This document shows, one piece after another, positions 1-8,274 of a stretch of DNA of 64,000 nucleotides; position 1 is the stretch's first letter, and the number at the start of each line of letters is the position of its first letter. The notes below the pieces were generated by a model, which saw nothing but the letters and a program-made list of their open reading frames with translations, ran no database searches and was not told the DNA's origin. The stretch is taken from assembly GCA_029582155.1 (NCBI GenBank), contig CM055912.1, positions 2,418,001 to 2,482,000 on the forward strand, read 5' to 3'. Source of the stretch: Panopea generosa. Lineage: Eukaryota; Mollusca; Bivalvia; Adapedonta; Hiatellidae. The position numbers and the translations under genes were made by a program.

Positions 1-239
1 TCTCGACGTTACTAACATTGGGTTGAAAGTAATGGAAGAAAGAAAAAAAAGAAACATTACTTCCAGGTGTCCAGGATGTCATGTTTGTTTTTCTTGAATC
101 TATTTTAGCTTGATTGCGAAGTAAACTCGGAGCTTTCGTAAATCGGTCTCGAGTCCGTCTCTTTGTAGAACCAGTACAGGACAATATTTATAATGTGTCA
201 GCTGATCGATCTTATATTAGTTTTAAACTTATTTATTTT

Positions 240-426
240 ACATCGATTTAAAACAAGTTCTTACAATTAAGACAAATTACGCTCAGAATCTTCCTGGGTA
301 GAACCAACTAAACATGCGGATAAAGTTTGTTGCTCAAGGACACTGTCCATAGTCGTGGTGGAGGATGGAACCCACGATCCCCAATCTTTGGTCCGATGTT
401 CTACCACTGGACTATGCACTCCACAT
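240..426 (-). mobile_element. tRNA-derived SINE, family A, near-complete copy
   Basis: Read on the minus strand this has a tRNA-like head with an A-box-like stretch (TAGTCCAGTGGTAGAACAT), a degenerate B box (GTGGGTTCCATCC), then GTGTCCTTGAGCAA and a tail with GTTCTACCCAGGAAG. The same order is seen at 42003-42200 and 50023-50205, so this is a dispersed element. I call it family A here. It is non-coding and would have been transcribed by RNA polymerase III. The short open frame crossing it has no coding support. Confidence 0.75.
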
Positions 427-490
427 GTCAACACCTGGCTGAATCGCTAAGTACCATCACACACCAACACAAATACACATGTTCCCATGA

Positions 491-522
491 GCACATGCAC
501 ACGCGCACGCGCGCACACACAT
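491..522. repeat. Alternating purine-pyrimidine tract
   Basis: These 32 bases alternate purine and pyrimidine without a break (mixed GC, CA and AT steps). Such tracts are classic candidates for Z-DNA and for slippage. Nothing suggests a gene here. Confidence 0.7.
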
Positions 523-691
523 TTTCATATGGAACTCTATAATCCCAGGTGCAAATAATATTAAAGAATTCAACTTTATTTTACACAACAAGTCAATCTA
601 ACGGATACAGTGGTAGATAAAAATTCTCAATATTTCTATAAGGAATATAATATCTTTGCTATATAATTGTCATAACATATTCATGAATATC

Positions 692-990
692 TATTGCTGA
701 AACTCTGCAGTTCTGCATGTATCATGGTTCTAGGTTCATTCTGTATATTCATTTGTTGCTGTATTTTTTTAATCTGTGTGTTAATTTGTTGTTTTTGAAC
801 ATGTAGAGTGAACCTTGAATCTTCCTTCCTGTTGGCGTCGAATAACCTATAATGTGTAGGTACGCCGTAAAACCCTATTCATTCATTCATTCATTCATTC
901 ATTCATTCATTCATTCATTCATTCATTCATTCATTCATTCATTTATTCATTCATTCATTCATTCATTCATTCATTCATTCATAAATATCT
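692..990 (+). mobile_element. SINE-like element, family B, with (ATTC)n tail
   Basis: The body carries AACTCTGCAGTTCTGCATG, then GAGTGAACCTTGAAT, then GCGTCGAATAACCTATAATG, and ends in CCCTATTCATTC. The ATTC/CATT microsatellite at about 871-980 is its 3' tail. The same body occurs in two separated pieces at 1240-1389 and 2512-2650. Two matching copies with a shared tail support a dispersed retroposed element. The 5' limit is uncertain. Confidence 0.65.
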
Positions 991-1239
991 TGGAAATGCA
1001 ATGACTTTAATTAATTGTATGACTGTATGTTTGTTTAGTATTTGAATGTATTTGTTATAATCATGATTTGCTTTGTTGATGGCCTGAATGGAGAACAGTT
1101 ATTGTAATTAATTAAGTTACCACCGTTGAGTAAAGAATTGTTTATTATTTTCATATATTATCTTCTGAATGGGTGCCTTATTCATTTTATGTTCATTATT
1201 GTGGTTAAATTTCCGACCACTGTGTGGTTCCAGGGAGCC

Positions 1240-1389
1240 ATATGAGTGATGGCAAGAATAGGATCATTGTGGCTAATGCATGTCGTAAGAAGCGACAACT
1301 TGAGTAATACTATATAATTTGCTAAAACTCTGCGGTTCTGCAGGTATCAAGGGTCGAGGTTTATTCTACATATTCATTTGTTGATTTTT
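1240..1389 (+). mobile_element. Family B SINE-like element, 5' piece
   Basis: GCTAAAACTCTGCGGTTCTG and TATTCATTTGTTGATTTTT match the body of the copy at 692-770. The match stops at about 1389 and resumes at 2512, so this copy is split by the intervening block. Confidence 0.55.
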
Positions 1390-2511
1390 GGGGTGGCATA
1401 TAGTAATCACAGCGTCCGTCCGTCTTTCCGTCTGGTATTTTTTGTCCGGCCTGTAACTTTGTCATGCATAGATGTATTATGGTAATACTTGATACAAATG
1501 ATCAACATAACATGAGATGTGTCGTGAGTAAGACCCACACCGTACCTCAAAGGTCAAGGTCACACTTTGAGTTTGTTTGACAACACTTTGAGTCTTTGTG
1601 AGATTTCGTGTCCAGCCTGTAACTTTGTCATGCAAACATGGATTTTATAAATACTTGCAACAAATGATCAATATAACATGATGACGTGTCGCACGTAACA
1701 CCCAGACTTCCACTTCAAAGGTCAAGGTCACAATTTAACTTTATTTGACAACACTTTCAGTATGCTGGAGATTTTGTGTCCGGTCTGTAACTTTGTCACC
1801 TATGGATAAAATTAAAAAAAAACACGTGTTTCAATTCATCAGCATGACATGACGACATTTCGCACGTAACGCATAAGACCCAGAACCTTTCCTTAAAGGT
1901 CAAGGTCACACTTTCAATTTGTTTGATATTTTGTATCTGGTCTTTAACTTGGCTCATTTTATCAAGATGACATGACGAGGTGTCACACGTAAAACCCAGA
2001 CCCTTACTTCAAAGGCCAAGGTCTCACTTTGAGTTTGTTCATCAACACTTTGAGTTTGTTTGAGATTTAAAGTCCAGTCTGTAACTTTATCATACATGGA
2101 TGGATTTCAAAAACACTTCACTCAATTTATCAATTGATCAACATGGCATGACAAAGGGTCGCTTTAAGACCTAGAACCTTACATCAAAGGTCAATGTCAC
2201 ACTTACAGTTTGTTTGATATTTGTTTTAGGGATTTTTGATGTAGGGATTTTAAAATAGCTTGATACAAGTGATCAACATGTCATGATGATGTGTCATCTG
2301 CGTTTACCTGTAGAAATACCCAGACCTTTACATTAGATGCCATGGTCAAGGTTAAACAAAGGTCAATGTCACACTTTAATGTAAAAAATAAAATAAAATT
2401 GCATTCTAGTCTAAAACGTCAGTCCATGACTCTTAAATATTCATGGATACATCGCTACCTATTATAAAATATATCGTTATTTTTACAGACCCAGTAACAT
2501 TTCTTGTTTTT
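1389..2511 (+). repeat. GGTCAAGG repeat block, degenerate ~150-180 bp units
   Basis: About five to six diverged units occur, each with CTGTAACTTTGTCATGCA-like sequence, then ATCAACATAACATGA-like sequence, then an AAAGGTCAAGGTCAC box (about 1548, 1718 and 1896; variants near 2009, 2186 and 2360). The left edge is rich in CCGTCCGTC. From memory, similar blocks are common in molluscan genomes. No coding frame is seen. The block separates the two halves of a family B element, so it probably arrived by insertion. Confidence 0.7.
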
Positions 2512-2650
2512 ATCTGCATTCTAATTTGTTTTTTTTTACATGTTGAGTGAACCTTGAATTGTCCTTCCTGTTTGCGTCGAATAACCTACAATGTGTTGGT
2601 ACAGCGTAAACCCCTTCATTCATTTATTTATTCATTATTATTATAACTAT
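2512..2650 (+). mobile_element. Family B SINE-like element, 3' piece
   Basis: GAGTGAACCTTGAATTGTCC, GCGTCGAATAACCTACAATG and a degraded CATT/TATT tail match 800-990. It continues the copy begun at 1240-1389. It ends just before the zinc-finger splice acceptor, so the intron of that gene holds a SINE. Confidence 0.6.
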
Positions 2651-2947
2651 TTATTTCCTTTAATTGTAGGCCTGAAGCAGAAGAAATGCATTGAGAAGGT
2701 CGAGTGCAGCCTGTGTTTCAAGTCCATATCGAAGATGAACATGTTTAATTATTTATTTCCTATAATTCTAGGCCCTAAGCAGACGAAATGCATTGAGAAG
2801 GTGCAATGCCGCCTGTGTTTCATGTCCATACCGAAGATGAACATGTTTAATTATTTATTTCCTATAATTCTAGGCCCTAAGCAGACGAAATGCATTGAAA
2901 AGGTGCAGTGCAGCCTGTGTTTCAAGTCCATATCCAAGATGAACATG
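2650..2947 (+). repeat. 102-bp triplication of splice acceptor plus exon start
   Basis: A TTATTTATTTCCTATAATTC tract followed by TAG and an exon beginning that encodes GPKQTKCIEKVQCSLCF-like sequence occurs three times. The acceptor AGs are at 2668-2669, 2770-2771 and 2872-2873. The spacing is exactly 102 bp, or 34 codons, so the frame stays open across all three. Copies 1 and 2 break after AAGATGAACATG and lack the histidine half of the finger; only copy 3 continues to a full finger. A few substitutions separate the copies. Confidence 0.85.
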
Positions 2948-3121
2948 AAGAAGCATATGCGGATCCACGCGGGTGTCCGACCTTACGTCTGCTTGGTGTG
3001 CAACAAGGCGTTCTCTCAGAGGCCGAACCTAAAGGCCCATGAACTGACTCATTTAAACAAGTCAACTCTGTACGGAAATATCAGTGTCGTAGATGAAGTC
3101 AAACACAACTTTGGAGTTTAA
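2670..3121 (+). CDS. C2H2 zinc-finger protein, 3' terminal exon (partial gene)
   Basis: This is the only convincing coding segment. From the third acceptor (exon base 2874) to the stop at 3119-3121 it encodes about 82 residues. It holds a finger CSLC...HMRIH, a linker AGVRPYV close to the classical TGEKPY type, and a canonical finger CLVC...HELTH with F and L at the hydrophobic positions. A 22-residue tail follows. The first finger has 11 rather than 12 residues between its second cysteine and first histidine, so it may fold poorly. C2H2 proteins typically bind DNA in the nucleus. The acceptor is phase 1. Use of the upstream duplicate acceptors (2670 or 2772) would add one or two half-fingers joined by an FNYLFPIILGPKQ stretch. 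No initiator exon is recognised, and upstream exons probably lie before the window. The ATG at 2591 lies in the presumed intron. A processed or decayed copy cannot be excluded. Confidence 0.7.
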
Positions 3122-3547
3122 CTATTGTTTGGTACAAAGAAGAATTGAACATTTAGTGTGGTTGAGACATTTTCTTTATTGAAAGCGGTGCCCAGCAAAT
3201 TAGTCATTGTTTTGTACCGTATGTTTGAGTCGGGTAAGAGAAAAACAGTGATGTCTATTTTGTACACCTGCGTGTACTAATGACTACAGTGGATTTATCA
3301 AACCCAATCGCATTATCTCGGCAGCACTGTTTTGTAGTAAGATGTATACTAGGCTATACTTATAGTCTATCCCAGTTCCTGATGTCTGTCTAATCAGGTC
3401 TGTCAAACCCAAATGCAAAACAACTTGTGGGACTTAGAATTTTACATAGGGATACTATATGAAAATAGAAAATTCTAAATTTTTCATCCATTTTGGCAAA
3501 ATTATTCAAATTGACTTCTGAAGCATCATTTGGTCTTATGAAATAAG

Positions 3548-3670
3548 ATGAACGACTACATCAAAGGTCAAGGTCACGTACTGGACTTAAGGTCATGGAC
3601 GCTGTGTATTTCCATATACTGTATTGTTGCTCGTGTCCAACCCGTCACTTTAAAATGCATAACTTTGATC
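3548..3670 (+). repeat. Solitary GGTCAAGG repeat fragment
   Basis: ATCAAAGGTCAAGGTCACG followed by CGTGTCCAACCCGTCACTTT resembles one diverged unit of the block at 1389-2511. The short open frame over it has no coding support. Confidence 0.5.
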
Positions 3671-4227
3671 AATATATTGGAGACTTTGTATTGCATGCCA
3701 AACATAATTGACTTCTATAATACTGGATCATGGAATTTGGTGTTATTTGCATGGCGACCGTTTTCATTATGTATCGGCTAGTCTCCATAGACTGTTTTGT
3801 AAAACATTTGTATTTGAACGTTCATCTAGCTTCTAACTGATATTGATTTTTTTTCACATTGTATAAAATTGCTATTCTCGTCTAAAAATTGAACATTTTG
3901 CTAATTTTTTTATTTACTAAAACTTTTTATTTTACTATTTGATATATGGATACTGGGTCACGAGACATGCATCTTTTACAGGGATGCCCAAACTGAATTC
4001 CAAGAAAGTAAAAACTCTAATTCCTTTTCCTGCAGCGTTCAGTGCGGAGATTACTATGCAGATTTTCATGTAGTGTAAAATTTTATGGAGGAACAAATTA
4101 AATATTTAAAAAAATCGCACGAACATAAACAAGAACCTAATATGAAGTTTGTCATTGGCGTAATAAGAAACATTTTATTTTAAACTTGTATATACAACTA
4201 AAACTGTTGTATGCATCGTATCATTGA

Positions 4228-4233
4228 AATAAA
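4228..4233 (+). promoter_or_regulatory. Candidate polyadenylation hexamer
   Basis: AATAAA lies about 1.1 kb downstream of the zinc-finger stop and is followed within 10-30 bases by TG- and T-rich sequence. It could end the transcript, but the hexamer is common in AT-rich DNA. Confidence 0.25.
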
Positions 4234-4267
4234 ATGTTGCTTGACCGTTTGAGGCGTTTTTTTTACT

Positions 4268-4400
4268 AATTTAAAGGTCATCTGAGCCAAAGTTCACGAT
4301 GAGCAATAATGGTGATCACTTTGCGTCCATCCAGACGTCCATCCGTCCGTCCGTTCTTCCTTTGTCGTAAATATTTGCTCCGAACGACTTTCTGGTACAA
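4268..4400 (+). repeat. Dispersed repeat with CCGTCCGTCCG
   Basis: AAAGGTCATCTGAGCCAAAG, then GATGAGCAATAATGGTGATC, then a CCATCCGTCCGTCCGT run. I recall this arrangement as a frequent dispersed motif in molluscan DNA; here only one copy is seen. No coding content. Confidence 0.4.
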
Positions 4401-4715
4401 ACTGTGTCTACCCTAATTTGAAGAAGCAATTGGGGATTCCAATTTTTTTCAATACACACATTTATTTTCTACACAGGTGAGTTTGCATATGGAATATCCC
4501 GTTTAAGGTAACTGTGTGCCAACCAGAGAACAGAACACTCAAAGGCATAGCCGCCACGACAGTTTAAAGTCATTGCAAACTGTAACACCACTTAATTGGT
4601 TCCAAAGATATGTCAAGGAAGGGAGTGAAACAACTTGTTACAAAAAATAAAGTTGATGCATGCGTTGCCTCCCTTCAGTATACCGAGTAACATGTACGCA
4701 ATCGGAGCATTGTGA

Positions 4716-4775
4716 AGGTTCGGCTTACAGTTCTATGTAAGCTGTGTTCGGCTTACATTTCTATGTAAGCTGTGT
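4716..4775 (+). repeat. Two tandem 29-bp hairpin units
   Basis: TTCGGCTTACA(g/t)TTCTATGTAAGCTGTG occurs twice. Each unit contains GCTTACA and TGTAAGC as an inverted repeat around a short loop, giving two adjacent small hairpins. Confidence 0.7.
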
Positions 4776-4779
4776 TTGT

Positions 4780-5685
4780 TAGCTTATATATTGCATGTTA
4801 TAATTTTTTTTTTCTGTCTAGTAAAACTTCAAAGTAAAGCACAACTTAAATTATATTAATACTCAAAGTAATAAAATAACTTAAAGGGCTTAAATAAATT
4901 TTCATACGCCTGCATGAAAATGACGCTAAATATTTAATCGATCAATATTTAATTTAATTTGAATGATATAATTGCATCATTGTTTATTTTATGCAACACT
5001 TTTAAAAGTGACATAACACAATGTCCACGACACCGTTTTATTGTTTGATTGCTAAGCCTCCTATTGGGTGATATATTTGTGTTGCTTTGACAAGCTTCCA
5101 TTATCAAATATACAACATGTTCTATGATTGACGTTTCATGCAACTAATTTTCTATTTTACAGAATAATTATGCATCTTTGTTACAAGCACATTATTAACT
5201 AGTCTTACACAGTCACACATGCCCGAACTTTCATTCTTCCTCGATGAAATCTTTTTAACTGCTCTTAGTACTTTTGTAGGCGATATGCCGCATATAATTG
5301 TTTCGGAAGTAAATCTTTGTTTATAGGCGATCCAAGCTTTATGCCAAATGAATGTCAGCGTGATTATGCATCAAGGCTTACATAATCTCTTGACTACTTT
5401 TTATTCGTCGAATTTCATTTTTTTCCATACTGAATAAGCAAATGTATTGTTATGGCAACTTACAGCAAACGTTAGATGAAACTCTAAGCAATGTGATATT
5501 GCGCCATGTAACACTTTCGTGGCACCTATGAAATATCAACTGCTCTGAAAAAACAAACCTCCGTGGGTATGCCGTTATTTACATACATACATAGCGGTCG
5601 TGTCACACCAGTATTTACAGGTTTCATATTACTTATGAAATAAATAACTACAATGAATACAAAACACGACTGCCATTGTTGAACA
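4780..5685. other. AT-rich sequence without recognisable features
   Basis: Stop-dense in all frames apart from one short minus-strand frame (4949-5143) that shows no domain. I see no repeat structure or RNA gene. Confidence 0.5.
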
Positions 5686-5687
5686 AT

Positions 5688-5782
5688 ACCACGTGTGCAC
5701 ATTTCTGTGTTTTACTGATGATATAAGCGATGTATCCACGTGTGCACATTTCTGCGTTTTACTGATGATAAAAGCGATGTAT
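5688..5782 (+). repeat. 47-bp direct duplication
   Basis: CCACGTGTGCACATTTCTG followed by GTTTTACTGATGATA(t/a)AAGCGATG occurs twice in a row, near-identical. Each copy starts with a CACGTG palindrome. Confidence 0.75.
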
Positions 5783-6784
5783 CGCAGAAAATAATGCTGC
5801 CATTTGGCAGCGTTGTTACTTATGCAACAAAAATTATCGAGGTATAAACCATACAGCGCTCTCATAACCATTGCATTTTGTTATTATAGGACATATCTAT
5901 TACTTTGGGGAAAGGATTAACAGTTCATAATGTAGTTCTGAACCATTCATACGTACCCCTTGTTCTTCTTCGTTTTTTTTGTGTAAACACAGAATGTGAA
6001 AATGCTTCTCTTTACAATATTCCCGATGTTTGGGATATTACATAAGCTTTTATATTCATATCGTTTTGGTTAGAAATAAAACGGTTGCTCTTTGTATTTA
6101 CTGACATATTTATGTCTATATGTGCTAGAGTAACCGTTTCTTACATATTGTTTTAACACGTGACCTGCTCTATGGCGCTTCCTCGTTATTACCTACTGAC
6201 ATTTTGTGGGACAGCAAATATAAAGTTAGTTTATACTTGGGCAAGTTCATCATTACAGTATACACAATGAATGAAACATTTTTGTTATGAGAGATTAATG
6301 TATGTCAATGACTAAAGTGTGTGAGTGGGGAAGTGGTTAGTAACTGATTGTTGAAATGTTTTAGTGACTTTATAGTTATTGAATGCGCAGTCGTACCAAT
6401 GCATGATCTATAAACATCTCACCCGGCACGTACTGTTCCCGATCACTGAGCACATTACCAATCTACTGTTTTGTTTTCATAGATATTCATCTATTGGTCT
6501 TAATATGCAGTGGAAAAACAGAGTGAAATAGATTTCTTTTTCACAATTTCAAATTGTTTAATGACACCTCATTTCTGGATGTCTAGCCCTTGTCATGTCT
6601 TGTAGTGCGTCACTACGCATTTTCAAACCGGCTCATCTTCATTCATTAATTACAAAGGAACACACGGCAACAATGCTTAATTATCGAATGACTTGTTAAC
6701 ACAGTTTGGTTCAATGCTATTGAGTGATTTTGTAAAATTAGATTTTTAAACATTCAACCTATCAGGTTGTATTATTCTAATTTA
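5783..6784. other. Unassigned AT-rich stretch
   Basis: No gene, repeat or RNA is recognised between the 47-bp duplication and the 45-bp array. Confidence 0.5.
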
Positions 6785-7050
6785 TCTACACGAAACACAA
6801 ACCACATAAAACCTGCAGGGAACCGTCGATCTACGCGAAACACAAACCACATACAACCTGCAGACCGTCTATCTACACGAAACACAAACCACATACAACC
6901 TTCAGGGAACCGTCGATCTACACGAAACACAAACCACATACAACCTGCAGGGAACCATCGACCTACGCGAAACACAAACCACATACAACCTGCAGGGAAC
7001 CGTCGATCTACGCGAAACACAAACCACATACATCCTGCAGGGAACCGTCG
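6785..7050 (+). repeat. 45-bp minisatellite, about six units
   Basis: The unit begins CTACACGAAACACAAACCAC and ends CTGCAGGGAACCGTCGAT; one copy carries a short deletion. Because 45 is a multiple of three, both strands stay open across the array (about 102 codons forward, 95 reverse). The predicted peptides are pure repeats and there is no flanking coding signal, so I do not call a gene. Confidence 0.9.
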
Positions 7051-7837
7051 AGGAAACATGCTTCAATTTGTGTAACTAAGACACGACTTTGTGTTGGCTT
7101 CTATTTATGTAACTAACTATTTTATTTTCAAAAACCTTAATTTTGACTTAAACGTAAAGAAATACGACCGATGAATTTATACTAGCGCAAAATGGTTGAA
7201 ACAAACGTGTAGGTAAGTATCAGTACGCAGTATGTGGCACATCGCTAGACAGAACGTTTCGGACATTTAAAAATCACATAGTTGTAAGCCCACCATTGAG
7301 TTTTGTTCTTTATTCTATAGAATATAAAATAAGTTTGCACGATTGCCATTCATAGAGAGATCCAAATGATAAAAGTAGTTTCATTGTTTTTCAACCTCTG
7401 CACTACCAAAACATGATTCCGCTCAGTGTGTATACTGCTGGCAAAGTGATGTATTCATACCCCAATTTCCAAGCATCATTTTCTTTTCTAAATTCACAAT
7501 TTAAACATAAAAATGCTTTCAAAATGTTCAAAATACATCAATAATGGCATTCAAGTAATAAAAGAGTATAAAACAAGGAAAATGCATTTTAAAGAAGAAA
7601 AAACAATGATTATTTATAACCTCCATTATGCGACAACACCACGGAAGCATTTTCTGTTTCCATGGTGGTACTTAACCTATATTCTCCCAAATGACAATTC
7701 TCATACAGTTAACGGTATAATATGTAAATAGTGAGACAAAACATGCAGTTGATAACGTTAAATGTAGTTTTGTAAAGCTGCATTTACTTCAAGGACGTAA
7801 AATGGCATTTCATTGTGAAAATGTCTGATATTCAAAT

Positions 7838-7965
7838 TAGTTGAAATAAAACGCTCTATTAGTCTGTGCAAATATATTTATAATGAAAGGCGGAACTAAT
7901 CTCGTCTTTATTGCTGCCGCGAACACCCACTTACGGAATAATGATCAGGTTTATACGGTGGCTCA
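7838..7965 (+). repeat. Dispersed repeat C, fragment
   Basis: AATAAAACGCTCTATTAGTC, CTGTGCAAATATATTTATAATG and GAATAATGATCAGGTT align in order with 28705-28885 and more weakly with 55405-55570. It is an old dispersed element of unknown type. Confidence 0.45.
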
Positions 7966-7997
7966 GTAGGGCTATCGCAGCATACATATATAATTAA

Positions 7998-8171
7998 GTC
8001 GAAACAGCGAAATAACGAAACTACGATGGTAAAAAGTCGACACAACGGTGGTGAAAAAGCCGAAACAAGTATCTACGATAGTGAACATCTTATCACCATC
8101 GTAGTTTCGTTGTTTCGACTTTTCACCGTCGTTGTGTCGACTTTTCACCATCGTAGTTTCGTTGTTTCGAC
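7998..8171. repeat. Foldback element with ~60-70 bp imperfect inverted arms
   Basis: The left arm (7998-8067) and right arm (8111-8171) are reverse complements except for a few mismatches and about 8 extra bases on the left. Both contain a GTCGAAACAACGAAACTACG-like stretch and GTCGACACAACG. The spacer is about 43 bp and itself repeats part of the right arm. The transcript would form a long hairpin. It may be a miniature foldback transposon, but no clear target-site duplication is seen. Confidence 0.8.
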
Positions 8172-8274
8172 TTTTCATCATTTCGAGTGAACTTAATTTA
8201 TGAAATATGTCGCGAATGCCGCAATGGGAAACCGTAAGTTTATACTAGTTTAGAATGTGATTTGTTTGTTATTC

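Noticed and set aside
6767-7075. Repeat-protein gene on either strand of the 45-bp array
   Set aside because: Both strands are open purely because the period is a multiple of three.
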